Under the pieces are notes generated by a model. The model had not been told where the DNA came from, did no database searches, and saw nothing but the letters and a program-made list of their open reading frames with translations. Of a stretch of 64,000 nt of DNA, positions 11,397 through 21,206 are shown piece by piece. The stretch lies in NCBI GenBank assembly GCA_003615045.1, contig ML014129.1:118181-182180 (forward strand). Reading direction: 5' to 3'. The position numbers and the translations under genes were made by a program. The stretch's first letter is position 1. Every line of letters starts with the position of its first letter. Origin of the DNA: Caulochytrium protostelioides (Eukaryota > Chytridiomycota > Caulochytriomycetes > Caulochytriales > Caulochytriaceae).

Positions 11397-11801
11397 ATGT
11401 CCATACCGCCATCATGCCGCAAGCTGTTTGATCAGTTTCACGAGTGTCTCAATAACGCCAGCATCGGCGCGAAGCTGCTCGGCGCATGCACGACCGAGCA
11501 GTTCCACATGAACCAGTGTCTGGATCAGCAGGTATGAACGGACCTGAGACGGCGCCATGTCGGCGCATGCGGGTGGCATGTGTCGCGCCGGATTCCACCA
11601 TGACGAGACCTCGTAAGAAGTCGTCCGCTCACCCCCCTTTTTTCCCCCATCACTGGCCTGATCTTTTCTGGTGGATGACTGATGGTCGGTTCTGACCTCT
11701 AGAGCGAGAAGCGACGTAAGCGCAACAAGAAGAAGGCGATGGCCTTCCGCGAGAAGTATCGCGAGGCCGTCCGCGCCGAAGGGTATTCTCCGAAATTCTG
11801 A
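11397..11801 (+). CDS. CMC2: Twin CX9C protein, Cmc2-like cytochrome c oxidase assembly factor (two exons)
   Basis: Exon 1 is 11397-11531 and exon 2 is 11703-11801, giving 77 residues. The protein has two perfect CX9C motifs, CRKLFDQFHEC and CTTEQFHMNQC, which in this family form paired disulfides after Mia40 import into the mitochondrial intermembrane space. The second exon encodes a basic tail with KRRKRNKKKAMAFREKYREA, as in Cmc2. Size and layout match Cmc2 (about 79 residues in human), which helps assemble cytochrome c oxidase. The ATG has a purine at -3. Unspliced, the frame stops at the second codon of the intron. Other small CX9C proteins such as Cmc1 are the main alternative. Confidence 0.75.
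11532..11702 (+). other. Intron of the CMC2-like gene, 171 nt, phase 0
   Basis: The donor is CAG|GTATGA at 11532 and the acceptor is CTCTAG ending at 11702, with a CTGAC branch-like motif just before it. The join gives ..CLDQQ-SEKRRKRN.. in one frame with no stop until 11801, and restores a family-sized protein. Confidence 0.75.
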
Positions 11802-12642
11802 GGGCTCGCTCGACCCCTTTGCTGTTGCTGTCAGCTCATACCCCGGGTGCCCCCCGCGGCGCCAAACTCCGCACGTCGGCCGGCGGGCCACATGCGCCGC
11901 GATCCCGAGCGGGAGCGATGCCTGGCCGGACCCATGGCGCATTCTCGGGAGTGGTCCGATGAAAGCGGCCACGAGCGGCACGTTTGGCGGATGATGCGGC
12001 CATTCGTCCTCTCCAGCAGGTGATCCTTGCCGGTAGGTGATTCACGGCGGTGTTGCGCGCGAGTCGGAAGCGGGTTTGCCGGTGTTGTGTTCTACGAGCA
12101 AGGGCCATGACGGCCCCGCCCTCCCACGTCCCGTGCGGAAGAAGGGCGGCGGTAGTGCGGGCTGTCGGGCCGTTTTTTTCCCCAGTCGTGCTTCGGCTTC
12201 GCATGGGTGGCGGTTCATACCCGCGCAAAAAACTCTGCACAAGCATTGAAGCCAACGATCTTCTCATGGGCTCTGCCTCGACTGTATCGACTGTATCGAC
12301 GGCGTCGACGGCTTCAACGTGACAAGGGCCACTTCATCGCGTAGCCTGACTGGGCTGTCAGGAAGTCACGCTGAGCGCCGTCGTTGGTTCGTCGCCACCC
12401 TTCATGGATATATGTACATAGATTTCCTCGTTCGTCACGACAGGACAGGATACGTCGATCCATCTCGTCTCTCGTTCACGAGCCAGCTATGCCAAAGTGG
12501 ACCACGGCGCCGGGGAGGTTTCATGTTGATGCTCGCCACTCGAGCCCGTCCATGATCCGTGACGTCCAAGGATCAGCGTCTCCTTGATTGATCGGCATTT
12601 GTCCTCCCTGCTCGCGGCATCTCGTCGGAGTTTTGCTTCATC
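11802..12642. other. Intergenic with short 9-bp tandem repeats
   Basis: 841 bases between two genes on the same strand. TGTATCGAC is repeated at 12283-12300 and followed by related GTCGAC copies to about 12309. A 43-codon ATG frame at 11892 ends in CAGCAGGTGA and resembles nothing I know. No RNA gene is visible. Confidence 0.5.
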
Positions 12643-13487
12643 ATGGCGTCCGAACCGCGGTCCACGCAGCACCTCGTGGCGACCATCGCCCACCACGTGG
12701 CATTCCTCCTCGCCGCCGGCCAGCTCCACCAGACGCGTGACCTCCTTCCCCTGATCGAGCCCCTCGTGGCCCAATTCCAAGCGGCGACGGCCGATGCTGT
12801 GGCGCTGCCGAGTCCGCCGGTCTCCGCCGGCGCGAAAGCGATGCCGCTCGCCGCGAGCGCCACGGTGCCGCATGACGCGCCGCCCATCCCGGCCAACGCC
12901 CTCAAACCGCGCGCCGACCGGCCGAGGCCGCCCGTACCGACGCCGATCCTCACGCCCCTCGCGGACGGCGCCGCGCCTCTCGCCGGTCCGCTGTCGGCGC
13001 CGATCCTCCCGTCGTCGTCAGCGTCTGTCGCGGCCTCGTCGCCGCCGCGCGCCGGCGGTCTGCCGGGTCGCCTGCCGATGCCGTCGACCCTGCCGCTGCG
13101 GTCGGCACCGGGCGGCACAAGCACTGAGAACCTGAGCAGCGGTCCGCCCGCGCTGCCCAAGCCGCTGCAGCGCGCCAAGACGCTCACGGAGCGCGGCGGT
13201 GGCGGGAGCGGGGGGCCCCCGAGCCACCACGATAGTGCCGCGTCGCTGAACGGGGTGCACGACCGCTCCGGCTCGAGCGCGGAGCATGACCGACCCGCCC
13301 CGAGCGGCCGCTCCCACATCGCCGAGCTCGCGTCGCGGCTGAACAAGGGCATCTTTGCCAAGGCCGCTTCCAGCGATCACGTAGGATCGACGCGCGAGCT
13401 GCCCGCGGTGGTGCCTCCCCGATCGACGGTGAGCTTGACGCCGCCTCCGGCGCCTCCGGCGCCTCCGGCGGCGGCGTTGCTGGCGGG

Positions 13488-13518
<31 letters not shown>

Positions 13519-14535
13519 CCGCCGCCCATGCCGGGGATGGCAGCGACGATGCCCGTCACTGCACCAGCGCCCGTGCCGGCGCCCGTGCCGCTGCCGGCTG
13601 CTGTCACCGCGCCGACCCCATCGCTGCCCGGTGCCGTGTATGTCCGCGCCATCAAGCCTTTTACGTCGGATGACCCGACGGATCTACACTTCATGGAGGG
13701 CGAGACGATCCAGTGGCAGTCGAACGCGGACGAGAACTGGGCGACGGGCCGGATCGGGGACCGCGTCGGGATGTACCCGCGCGCATGGACCCAGGCGGTG
13801 GCCTCAGTCCCAGCGGCCGCGTCGCTGCCGCCGCCCGCCAAGCCGTCGTCGCCCGCTGCGGTCGCGGTGACGGTCTCCCCGTCGGCGCCCGTGGTCCCGC
13901 GGCGCACGGGCAAGCTGCAGCCGCTGGTGCGCTCGCAGGCCTACGTGGTCTACAGCCCGCTGACCGGCGACGTGTTCAGCATCCTGCAAGGCCTCGGCAC
14001 GGCGGGCGCCTTCGCGGTGCTCGAGCAGCCCAGCGTGCCGCCGGCGCCGCACCAGCAGTTCACGTTCCATGTGGAGACCGGTGTCCTGACCGCAGCGCAC
14101 AGCGGCATGATCCTGGTGCCCGCGCTGGACTTCTCGGGCCCTGACGTCGACTGGAGTCAGATGCTCGACGGCTGCGCGGTGGTCCAGCAGCCGCCCTCGG
14201 AGGGCGCGCTGAAGCACGTGCGGTGGGTCATGCAGGCGGCGCGCGCGCCGCCGGGCGAGCCGCCCGTCGGGCAGATCGGGTGCCTGCTGGACGGCGAGAT
14301 GTGGTACATCATTGACCGCGACGGCCAGCTCGTCGTCTGGCGCGCCACCTCCGAGACCGAGGCCGATATGGATGCGTGGTCGCTGGTGCCTGTGGTGGGC
14401 TCGGCCACGACGCCCGGCACGACGGGGGCTGCCGGGGGCCTCCCGCCGCCGCCGCCGCCGCCGATGCCGATGCCGCCCGCGATGGGTGGGGGGTTTGACC
14501 CGAGTATCCGGCCTGCAGGACCGCCGCGCTTTTAA
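12643..14535 (+). CDS. SH3-domain protein with polyproline tract and uncharacterised C-terminal domain
   Basis: 630 residues from an ATG at 12643. Residues 1-45 form a likely amphipathic helix region (HLVATIAHHVAFLLAAGQLH). 50-330 is Pro/Ala/Ser-rich and ends in a run of about 12 prolines near 283-298. An SH3 domain lies near 332-386 (VRAIKPFTSDDPTDLHFMEG, then ENWATGRI and GMYPRAW), with AIKPF in place of the usual ALYDY. Residues 423-586 form a conserved-looking globular domain (GKLQPLVRSQAYVVYSPLTG, then GEMWYIIDRDGQLVVWRA) that I cannot assign. The tail is again polyproline. SH3 plus polyproline suggests an adaptor in actin assembly or endocytosis, by inference. Confidence 0.75.
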
Positions 14536-15014
14536 CGTTTAATAGAAGGGCTCCTCGATCTGCGGTGCGGCTGCAGCAGCCATCGATGCCGATGCGTCTG
14601 CTGCGCCACGGGTCGGGCCCTCGTGGGTTTCCGGGGGTCCAGCGAGTGAGCGAGCGCCGCGCGCCCCGCTCGCCCTTTCCCCGCACGGGTCGCCGAGCGC
14701 GGCGGCCCGGTAAGGACCAACGACAAGGCCGATCTCCCCCGTCGACTGTCGATGAAGGGTGTGTCCCATGTATCTCTCTCTGAGCCTCTCCATCTCGGGA
14801 GGCGCGAGGGCCGCCGCGAATCGCGCTTCGGGTCGAGAGGCGGACTCTCGGCCTTGTGAGTGTTTCCGCATCGATCGTCATGCTGCTTCCACGGATCTCC
14901 CATCTCCCGCGGATCTCCTGCCGGCTGCTTCCTTTGCCTGGGATCCGGCGCACCGCCTTCGTTCCCGCGCTGGTATCGTATCAGCTGGCACACCTGGCGA
15001 CGGCTTCTTTTCAT
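14536..15014. other. Intergenic / 5' leader of the bisphosphate nucleotidase gene
   Basis: 479 bases. The last 135 bases (from an ATG at 14880) are open in frame with the downstream gene and would add an Arg/Leu/Pro-rich leader if that start is used. The near-direct repeat LPRISHLPRIS within it argues against a folded segment. No other feature is seen. Confidence 0.45.
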
Positions 15015-16100
15015 ATGACCGCGATGGCGAGCACGATGGCTGCCGTCGATGCGGCCTCGCGCCACGCTTCTGCGTATGACACCGAGAAGGCGGTCGCCAT
15101 CGCCGCCGTCGCTCGCGCATGCCAGCTCACGCACCGTGTGTTCCACCAGCTCGTGGCCGACCAGGTGATCACGAAGGACGACCAGAGCCCTGTGACGGTC
15201 GCGGACTACGGCGCCCAAGCCGTCGTGCTCCACGCGCTCGCCGCCGCGTTCCCCGCGGACCCCGTCGTGGCCGAGGAAGCGATCGAGGAGGGGTCGGCGT
15301 CGGCGGCGCAGCTGGAGGCCGTGCGCGCGCTCGTCAACGGCGTGCTGCCGACGCCGCTCGCGCTGGCGGACATCAAGGCCGCCATCAACCGCGGCGCCCA
15401 CGACCCGTCCGTCGACCCACAGGGCCGGTTCTGGACGCTGGACCCGATCGACGGCACGAAGGGCTTCCTGCGCGGCGACCAGTATGCCGTCTGCTTGTGC
15501 CTCATCGACCGCGGCGTGCCGCAGGTCGCCGTCATGGGCGGCCCGAACCTACCACTCAGCCTGGCGAGCACGGCGGAGGCGCCCATCCACCAGCAGGCCG
15601 CCGCGCCGCGCGGCGCGCTGCTCATCGCGGTGCGCGGCGAGGGTGTCGAGCAGCGCTGGCTGGACGTGGCGACGGGCACTGTGCGCGAGGGTGGCGTGCC
15701 CGTGCAGATGCGGGCGACGACGGCCCCGAGCGATGCGGCCTTCGTCGAGGGCGTCGAGCACGGCCACTCGGACCAGGCGACACAGAACATGGTCGCGACG
15801 CGGCTGGGCATTCGTGGTCATGTGCAGATGGACAGCCAGTGCAAGTATGCCGTGCTGGCGCGCGGCGACGCCGACGTGTACCTACGCCTGCCCGTGAAGC
15901 CGGGTTACCGCGAAAAGATCTGGGACCATGCACCCGGCGTGCTCCTCGTCCAGGAGGCCGGCGGCATTGTGACGGACATGCACGGCGCGCCACTCGACTT
16001 CACGCGGGGTCGGACCCTCGTAGACCAGCAGGGCGTGATCGCCGCCAGCGCCCATTTCCATCCGCTCGTGATGGAGGTGCTGCGCGATGCGAAGCTGTAA
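15015..16100 (+). CDS. MET22: 3'(2'),5'-bisphosphate nucleotidase (Met22/Hal2 type)
   Basis: Converts 3'-phosphoadenosine 5'-phosphate to AMP and phosphate, removing the inhibitory by-product of sulfate assimilation; in yeast it is the lithium- and sodium-sensitive target. The metal-binding inositol-monophosphatase fold is intact. VVAEEAIEE gives the Glu ligand (E87), WTLDPIDGTKGFLRG is at 140-154 with D143, D146 and T148, and WDHAPG (D304) is the third motif. GGPNLP matches the family's GCPNLP. From the ATG at 15015 the protein is 361 residues, close to yeast Met22 (357), and the DPIDGT motif falls at the same position, which decides the start. An ATG at 14880 would add 45 residues with a mitochondrial-leader look. 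Confidence 0.92.
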   Translation: MTAMASTMAAVDAASRHASAYDTEKAVAIAAVARACQLTHRVFHQLVADQVITKDDQSPVTVADYGAQAVVLHALAAAFPADPVVAEEAIEEGSASAAQLEAVRALVNGVLPTPLALADIKAAINRGAHDPSVDPQGRFWTLDPIDGTKGFLRGDQYAVCLCLIDRGVPQVAVMGGPNLPLSLASTAEAPIHQQAAAPRGALLIAVRGEGVEQRWLDVATGTVREGGVPVQMRATTAPSDAAFVEGVEHGHSDQATQNMVATRLGIRGHVQMDSQCKYAVLARGDADVYLRLPVKPGYREKIWDHAPGVLLVQEAGGIVTDMHGAPLDFTRGRTLVDQQGVIAASAHFHPLVMEVLRDAKL

Positions 16101-17497
16101 TCCAAAAAGAAATAGACCCCAATCATGTCACTTGGCCGTTGTCGTCGTCGTCGACGATACCGTCGCGTTGACTCTAGAGAGACCGGCAGCGATGCCGTGA
16201 AAGCATGGGCATGACAAGCATCCTCACTGGTCTGCCGTTGATCGATTCCCCCCGGCCATGGGAGCACGACTCAATGCACTGATCGCTGATGAGGTGAGCG
16301 GCCGCAATTGGTCACTTGGGCCGGGGGTGCATCGGCCGTCACGGGCCAATCGAGGTGAGGCCTCACCTTTCTCCGCGGCGGCTCTCAGGCGCGCGGGCGC
16401 CCGCGCTGAACGGCGTCCGACCCCACCCGGGAAGGGGGGGTCGGCGGCGGCGGAGGAAGTCGCTCCTCGATCGAGTGTGACAAACAATCAGGTCGCCATG
16501 CGTTGCCCACGTCCATGTCCATGCCCATACCTTGCCCATGCTCTGCCATGCCTCGCTCGCTCACCCGTGCCCCTTCCGCGCTCCTCCCGCCGCTGGCCAC
16601 TGGCCTCGGCCGCACGTTAATGATGCCCATGCACGGCGTATGGCACCATGAAGCACCATGGCGCCAGAAAATGAAAATGAATAAAAAAATGCGTGGACAG
16701 CCATCGTCGTCAAATCATGTTTCGGACCGATACGCTCGCCGACGAAGGCGCCTCGGGCCGGCAGGACCGGCTGGCATGTTGGGACGGCAAGGGTGGGAAG
16801 GCATGTCCGGCCGGGCCCTAAGAGCGCCACCAACTGACATCACCTGTGTGTAGCAGGAGGGTCGGTTCGAGAAGGAATGCGCCGCGAGAAGGACTCGATG
16901 CGTGCCCCTGCGTGGATCGGCGCTCCATTCGGGATTTCCGTGGTCGTCGCGTCTTAAAAAGAGCCATGGATGGATCATGTGACGTCGCTTTGCGTGCCCG
17001 TCATTTAGCAGTCGCGCGTTCTGGGTGCCGGCGGCGGCCGCAGACATGCAGTATACTCCCTGTGCGATCTCCTTGGATCCTGACCACGATTTGGCAAGCC
17101 ACCCCCCTTTATTCTCTCTGGATCAAATCGCTGATTGCCGCCGCTCGGTGGCACCATTTGTTTTTTTCTGTTCAAGCAAGGGTCGTTTCCGCGCCCGAAC
17201 CCCTTACTCATATGACTTCGCCGACCGACCTGCCACGACCTGCCGCCGTCTAGCGCTGCCTGCGGCGTCGCCTGATACCTCATTCGCTGCGAAGCCTCCG
17301 CACGCTTTGGCCTCATTAGGACGCGAGGTGCCCCGGATCGCCGCGTTTTTGGGGGCCCTGTTCGCCGCAGGCGTCAAGGACCAAACTCCGCTCGGTCGTC
17401 GATTTCGCGATTGGCGGGTCTGGCATCCAGCACTCGGCATCTCCGGCACCAGCAGACCGTCGACGACGAGCAACGCAGCGACGCAGCGACTGTCGAG
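16101..17497. other. Intergenic, no gene recognised
   Basis: 1.4 kb between two same-strand genes. Composition is mixed, with a run of CCATG-type words near 16498-16560 and pyrimidine-rich tracts at 17100-17175 that may be part of the promoter or leader of the next gene. A GGTTCGAGA word at 16864 is not part of a tRNA-like fold. No coding exon stands out. Confidence 0.5.
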
Positions 17498-18991
17498 ATG
17501 GAGCGTGATACTGCGGTGATCGAAGCCGTCTCGGCGGCGCTCACCGGATCCACGGTGGCCGGCAGCTATGCGGACAATGCGACGCTGTACGCGACGCGGT
17601 TGGATCCGTCGCGCTTTCCGGCGAGCTTTGTGCAGTTCCTCTACGAGAACCAGGTCGACCCGAGCGTCTATGATCTGCAGCAGCCACTGCCACGCTACGT
17701 GCGCTGGGTGACATCGAGTGGGTTCAAGAGCAAGGGCCATGCCGCGCCGGCCCGCGCGCCGATGCTGCAGTCAATCTCCGCCGCGAGCCTCGGCTCCGAT
17801 CTGTGCATGGACGTCACCGGCGACCAGGCCCAGCTTGCGTTCCACAAATCCGTCGTCGGCGACCTGCAGCACCTCGACCACGACCCCGCCCGCCAGCTGG
17901 CCGCGCTGCATGCCTCGGGCCTGCCCTCCGCACGCCCCACGTGGCTCCCGGGCATCTACGCGCTCGACCCGGCCCAGGGCCTCGCCAGCAACGTCCTGTA
18001 TAAGGCCGGCCACCTGTGTGGCTTGGACATCGCCTCGGGCGCCGCGCTCGCGGCGCTGGATGCCCAGCCGGGCGACCACGTGCTCGACCTGTGCTGTGCG
18101 CCGGGGGCCAAGATGTGCTGGCTCATCGAGCACGTCTCGGGCGTCCCGGGCAACCCGTCCTTCCGGCTGCCGTCCAAGCCGAGCGACCCGCTGCCGGGCA
18201 CCGTGACAGGCGTCGATATCTCGGAGCACCGCCTGACCATTTCGCGCGGGCTGCTGCGCAAGTTCCATCCGCAGGCGCCGGCGCGACTCTACCATGCCGA
18301 CGGGACGACCTTCCGCGTGGGCGCGCCGGCACGGGTCGGCCCTGCGCTGCGACCCATGGCCGACGCCGCCGCGTCCTCGCCCGAGCCGCCGATGCGGCCC
18401 TTTCACGCCTCGAAGCTCGTCCGCGGCAGTCCGACCGACTTCAGTGGCATCTACGGCAGCGCCGTGTTCCTCTACGACCGCGTCATCGTGGACGCCGAGT
18501 GCACCCACGACGCTTCGCTCGTGCACCTCGTCAAACAGCAGGCCGGGGACTGGGTGGACGTCGCGCGGTTCATGGACCCGCAGCGGCTCGCGTCGCTGGC
18601 GCAGCTGCAGTACGCCCTGCTCGAGAACGGGTTCCGCTTGCTCAAGCCGGGCGGCGTGTTGGTCTACAGCACGTGCAGCTTCGCCCGCGCCCAGAACGAG
18701 GACATTGTCGCGCGGCTGCTGGCGGCCTACCCGGACACGGCGCGGCTCGAGGCGGTGCCGGGGGCCGAGGCGTGGCCCGTCGCACCGCGCCCGCCACGCA
18801 GCCCGAGCCTTTCGCCCACCCGCGACGCCGCGCTGCAGGCGGTCGATGCCATGACGCTCCGCTTCACCCCGCGCCACTCCCAGACGAGCGGATTCTTTCT
18901 AGCTCGTCTGCGCAAAGTCGCGGACGAGGACGACGAGGACGACAACTTCCGCTTGTCCCACTCGCCGCCCAAGCGCCAGTGCCGTTTCTAA
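17498..18991 (+). CDS. RNA (cytosine-5) methyltransferase, NOL1/NOP2/Sun family
   Basis: 497 residues. Transfers methyl from S-adenosylmethionine to cytosine in tRNA or rRNA; the target cannot be told from sequence. Motif I is HVLDLCCAPGAKM (around 195-206). The second catalytic-loop motif is VDAECTHDASLVH with C335, and the motif VI nucleophile lies in VYSTCSFARAQNED with C393. TSGFFLARLRK near the C terminus is typical of the family. The N-terminal part (PTWLPGIYALDPAQ, GHLCGLDIASGAA) resembles the pre-catalytic region of Nop2/Sun proteins. In most members motif IV reads DxPC; here it is DAEC, so the subfamily is unusual. The ATG at 17498 has a strong context (GAG before, G after); an upstream TTG at 17411 is in frame but not needed. 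Confidence 0.85.
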   Translation: MERDTAVIEAVSAALTGSTVAGSYADNATLYATRLDPSRFPASFVQFLYENQVDPSVYDLQQPLPRYVRWVTSSGFKSKGHAAPARAPMLQSISAASLGSDLCMDVTGDQAQLAFHKSVVGDLQHLDHDPARQLAALHASGLPSARPTWLPGIYALDPAQGLASNVLYKAGHLCGLDIASGAALAALDAQPGDHVLDLCCAPGAKMCWLIEHVSGVPGNPSFRLPSKPSDPLPGTVTGVDISEHRLTISRGLLRKFHPQAPARLYHADGTTFRVGAPARVGPALRPMADAAASSPEPPMRPFHASKLVRGSPTDFSGIYGSAVFLYDRVIVDAECTHDASLVHLVKQQAGDWVDVARFMDPQRLASLAQLQYALLENGFRLLKPGGVLVYSTCSFARAQNEDIVARLLAAYPDTARLEAVPGAEAWPVAPRPPRSPSLSPTRDAALQAVDAMTLRFTPRHSQTSGFFLARLRKVADEDDEDDNFRLSHSPPKRQCRF

Positions 18992-19148
18992 GACTCCACG
19001 ACCGATGCGCCGTGGATCAGCGGCGGGCAGTCGGAGACAGCTGCCTTCCACGCGTAGGCGGTCTGACCCGCTTTATAGATGATGACTCGAATGATACGAA
19101 GCGACCAGCGCGTGAGCAGGAGGAGGCGGTGGCGAGGGCTCCATCAGA

Positions 19149-21206
19149 TCAGCGACGCGGCAGCGGGTGGGGCCATTCGTCAAGAACGGGGTCCGAGAGC
19201 AGCGAGGACAGATCCATCTCGCTGACCGCCATCACGGGCTCCTCAATCAATGTGCCGAGCGGCGCCGCCACCGCGGTCGCCGCTGCAGACGGGATCGCGG
19301 GCGCCTGCAAGACGGCTGCGTCTCGGGGGTCCAGGACAGGAGCCGCGGCCGGGATCGGGTCCAAGGGACCACGCGGCGGCGACGACAGCAGCTCGTCCCA
19401 CGGCAGATCCAGCGCGTCGAGCTGGGCCTCGAACGCATCGTCCAGCGCATGCGCGAACCCGTCGTCGAGCGTATCCAGCAGCCGCGAGGGCGAGATCGAT
19501 GCCGGCGCCAGCGCTGATGCCGACGCCGGGTGCAAGGACGTCTGGCGCGGGTCTGGCGCTGCATAGGCCGAGACGGGCCCGACGACGGGCGGTGGCGCAT
19601 CTGTCGGAATCGCCAAGGCTGCCGATGCCGCGGCTCGTTCCGATGTCTGCCACGGCGCAGTCTCGCCAGGATACCACGGCGCAGTCTCGCCCTGAAGCCC
19701 TCCGGGGGGCTCAGAGGGGGGCCTCTCGGCCGCCGTTGTCGGGTGGTCGTGGCCCTGAAGAAAGGACGCCGCCCCGTCCCTACGCTCGTGCAGATCCGCC
19801 GGGCCGCCCGCCGCAGGATGCGGCACGGTATCGGAGAAGATGGCGCCCGCGAACGCATCCTCGCGCCCGACGGCGTTCATGAACGCGCCGTCGAGAGCGG
19901 CGTCGACATCGACGTCGGCGAGATCGCGGTCGATCGCGTCCAGATCCATCCCATCGAGCTCGCCGCGGCCCTCGTCCATCGGCTCATGCGGCGTGCCAAA
20001 CGCGGCCACCGTCGGCGTGACGGGCCTCGCCAGGGGCGCCGGGGCGGCCGCCGCTACCGACGCCGCGGGTGTCGGAACCGACATGGCGAGGGACCGTGGC
20101 ACGGCGGACGGCGCCGCCGCCGCCGCAGGAGACGGCGCCGCCAGGGGTTGCGATGCGGGACGCGCTGTGACGGGCTCGGGCAACGGTCGGTGTTCATCCA
20201 CGACAAGCGGCGACGGCTTCGCGCTCACCACGGGCGCCGCCACGACCGACGTCTCACGCGGCAGCAGCAGCGGCGGCGACGGCGGCGGCGGTCGCGCAAT
20301 CCTCGCGTCAATGACGGTGAGCAGCTCGAGATCGAACGTAGCGTGCACGGCGCTGCGGGCCCACCGGTCCGAGGTCGCGGACGCGGCGCGCGCCATGCCG
20401 GGCAGCGGGGGGAAACGTCGGACCGCCGGCGCTGGCGATGATGCTGGCGAAGGGGAATCGGGCGTCGCCACGCATGGATCGTTGGGCCCGTCTGCGGGGC
20501 CGCCTGCTGCGAGCGCTGGCGGAAACGGAAACGGACGCAGCGTCCCGCGCGCCGACGGCGTTCTGGCGCGGCGCTGCCCCGCGGCTGCGTTGCCGCTTGG
20601 CGTGGCGGGACACGACGGGCCTCCCGCCGCCGCCGCCGCGGTCGTCGTCGCCGTCGCCGTCGCCGTCAAGGAACAGGGCGCCAGGTCGGTATACTCAGCA
20701 TCGATGTCGATCGCGCTGTCCAGTCGCTGGAGCAGGAGCTGCAGCGCGGCGGGCGGCAGCCCCGGCGCCGCACAGGCCGAGCCAGCGTGGCGGCGGCCAC
20801 GGCGCGGCGGGGGTCGGACCCAGCGGCGCCATCGCTCGGTGCCACGCGCGGGTGTGGTGCGAAGCGTCGGTCGCTCAGCCGCCGTCGCAGGCGCCGCCGT
20901 GGCGATGGTCGGCGTCGGGGCGGGCATCAGCGAGAAGGGTGGCGCGGCTCCCGTCGGCGGCCGAGGCGCCATGACCTCAGAGGCAGAACCATGCCATGGG
21001 GTCCAGCGGTCGGGTGCGGGGTGCGAGAACGCGACGGGCAGCGGCCAGGCCAACGGATCCCATCGCAGCGACAAGCCGGCAGCGCTCGATCGGCTCAGCA
21101 CCGCGTTCGTCTCTCGACCATCCACTCTCGGCCATCCGCTCAGCGTCTGTATCCAGGACGCGTTCTGTCTGAAGATACGCGGGTTGCGCAGGCAGCCAGG
21201 AAGCAT
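19149..21206 (-). CDS. Hypothetical acidic low-complexity protein, possible transcription regulator
   Basis: 685 residues from an ATG at 21206; no family recognised. Most of it is Pro/Ala-rich. Several short acidic-hydrophobic blocks stand out: LDGMDLDAIDRDLADVDVDA (residues around 420), LLDTLDDGFAHALDDAFEAQ and LPWDELL (around 590-620), and MDLSSLLSDPVLDEW at the C terminus. Such patterns resemble acidic transactivation segments, but that is inference. The peptide GETAPW is duplicated because an 18-bp sequence is repeated at 19650-19667 and 19674-19691. An opposite-strand frame covers part of it; the G/C-ending codons and ordered acidic motifs favour this strand. The true start may lie further downstream. 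It converges closely (157 bases) with the methyltransferase gene. Confidence 0.5.
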   Translation of the reverse strand: MLPGCLRNPRIFRQNASWIQTLSGWPRVDGRETNAVLSRSSAAGLSLRWDPLAWPLPVAFSHPAPDRWTPWHGSASEVMAPRPPTGAAPPFSLMPAPTPTIATAAPATAAERPTLRTTPARGTERWRRWVRPPPRRGRRHAGSACAAPGLPPAALQLLLQRLDSAIDIDAEYTDLAPCSLTATATATTTAAAAAGGPSCPATPSGNAAAGQRRARTPSARGTLRPFPFPPALAAGGPADGPNDPCVATPDSPSPASSPAPAVRRFPPLPGMARAASATSDRWARSAVHATFDLELLTVIDARIARPPPPSPPLLLPRETSVVAAPVVSAKPSPLVVDEHRPLPEPVTARPASQPLAAPSPAAAAAPSAVPRSLAMSVPTPAASVAAAAPAPLARPVTPTVAAFGTPHEPMDEGRGELDGMDLDAIDRDLADVDVDAALDGAFMNAVGREDAFAGAIFSDTVPHPAAGGPADLHERRDGAASFLQGHDHPTTAAERPPSEPPGGLQGETAPWYPGETAPWQTSERAAASAALAIPTDAPPPVVGPVSAYAAPDPRQTSLHPASASALAPASISPSRLLDTLDDGFAHALDDAFEAQLDALDLPWDELLSSPPRGPLDPIPAAAPVLDPRDAAVLQAPAIPSAAATAVAAPLGTLIEEPVMAVSEMDLSSLLSDPVLDEWPHPLPRR

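Noticed and set aside
11892-12023. 43-codon ATG frame after the CMC2-like gene
   Set aside because: Too short and unlike any known small protein; its end resembles a splice donor but no partner exon was found.
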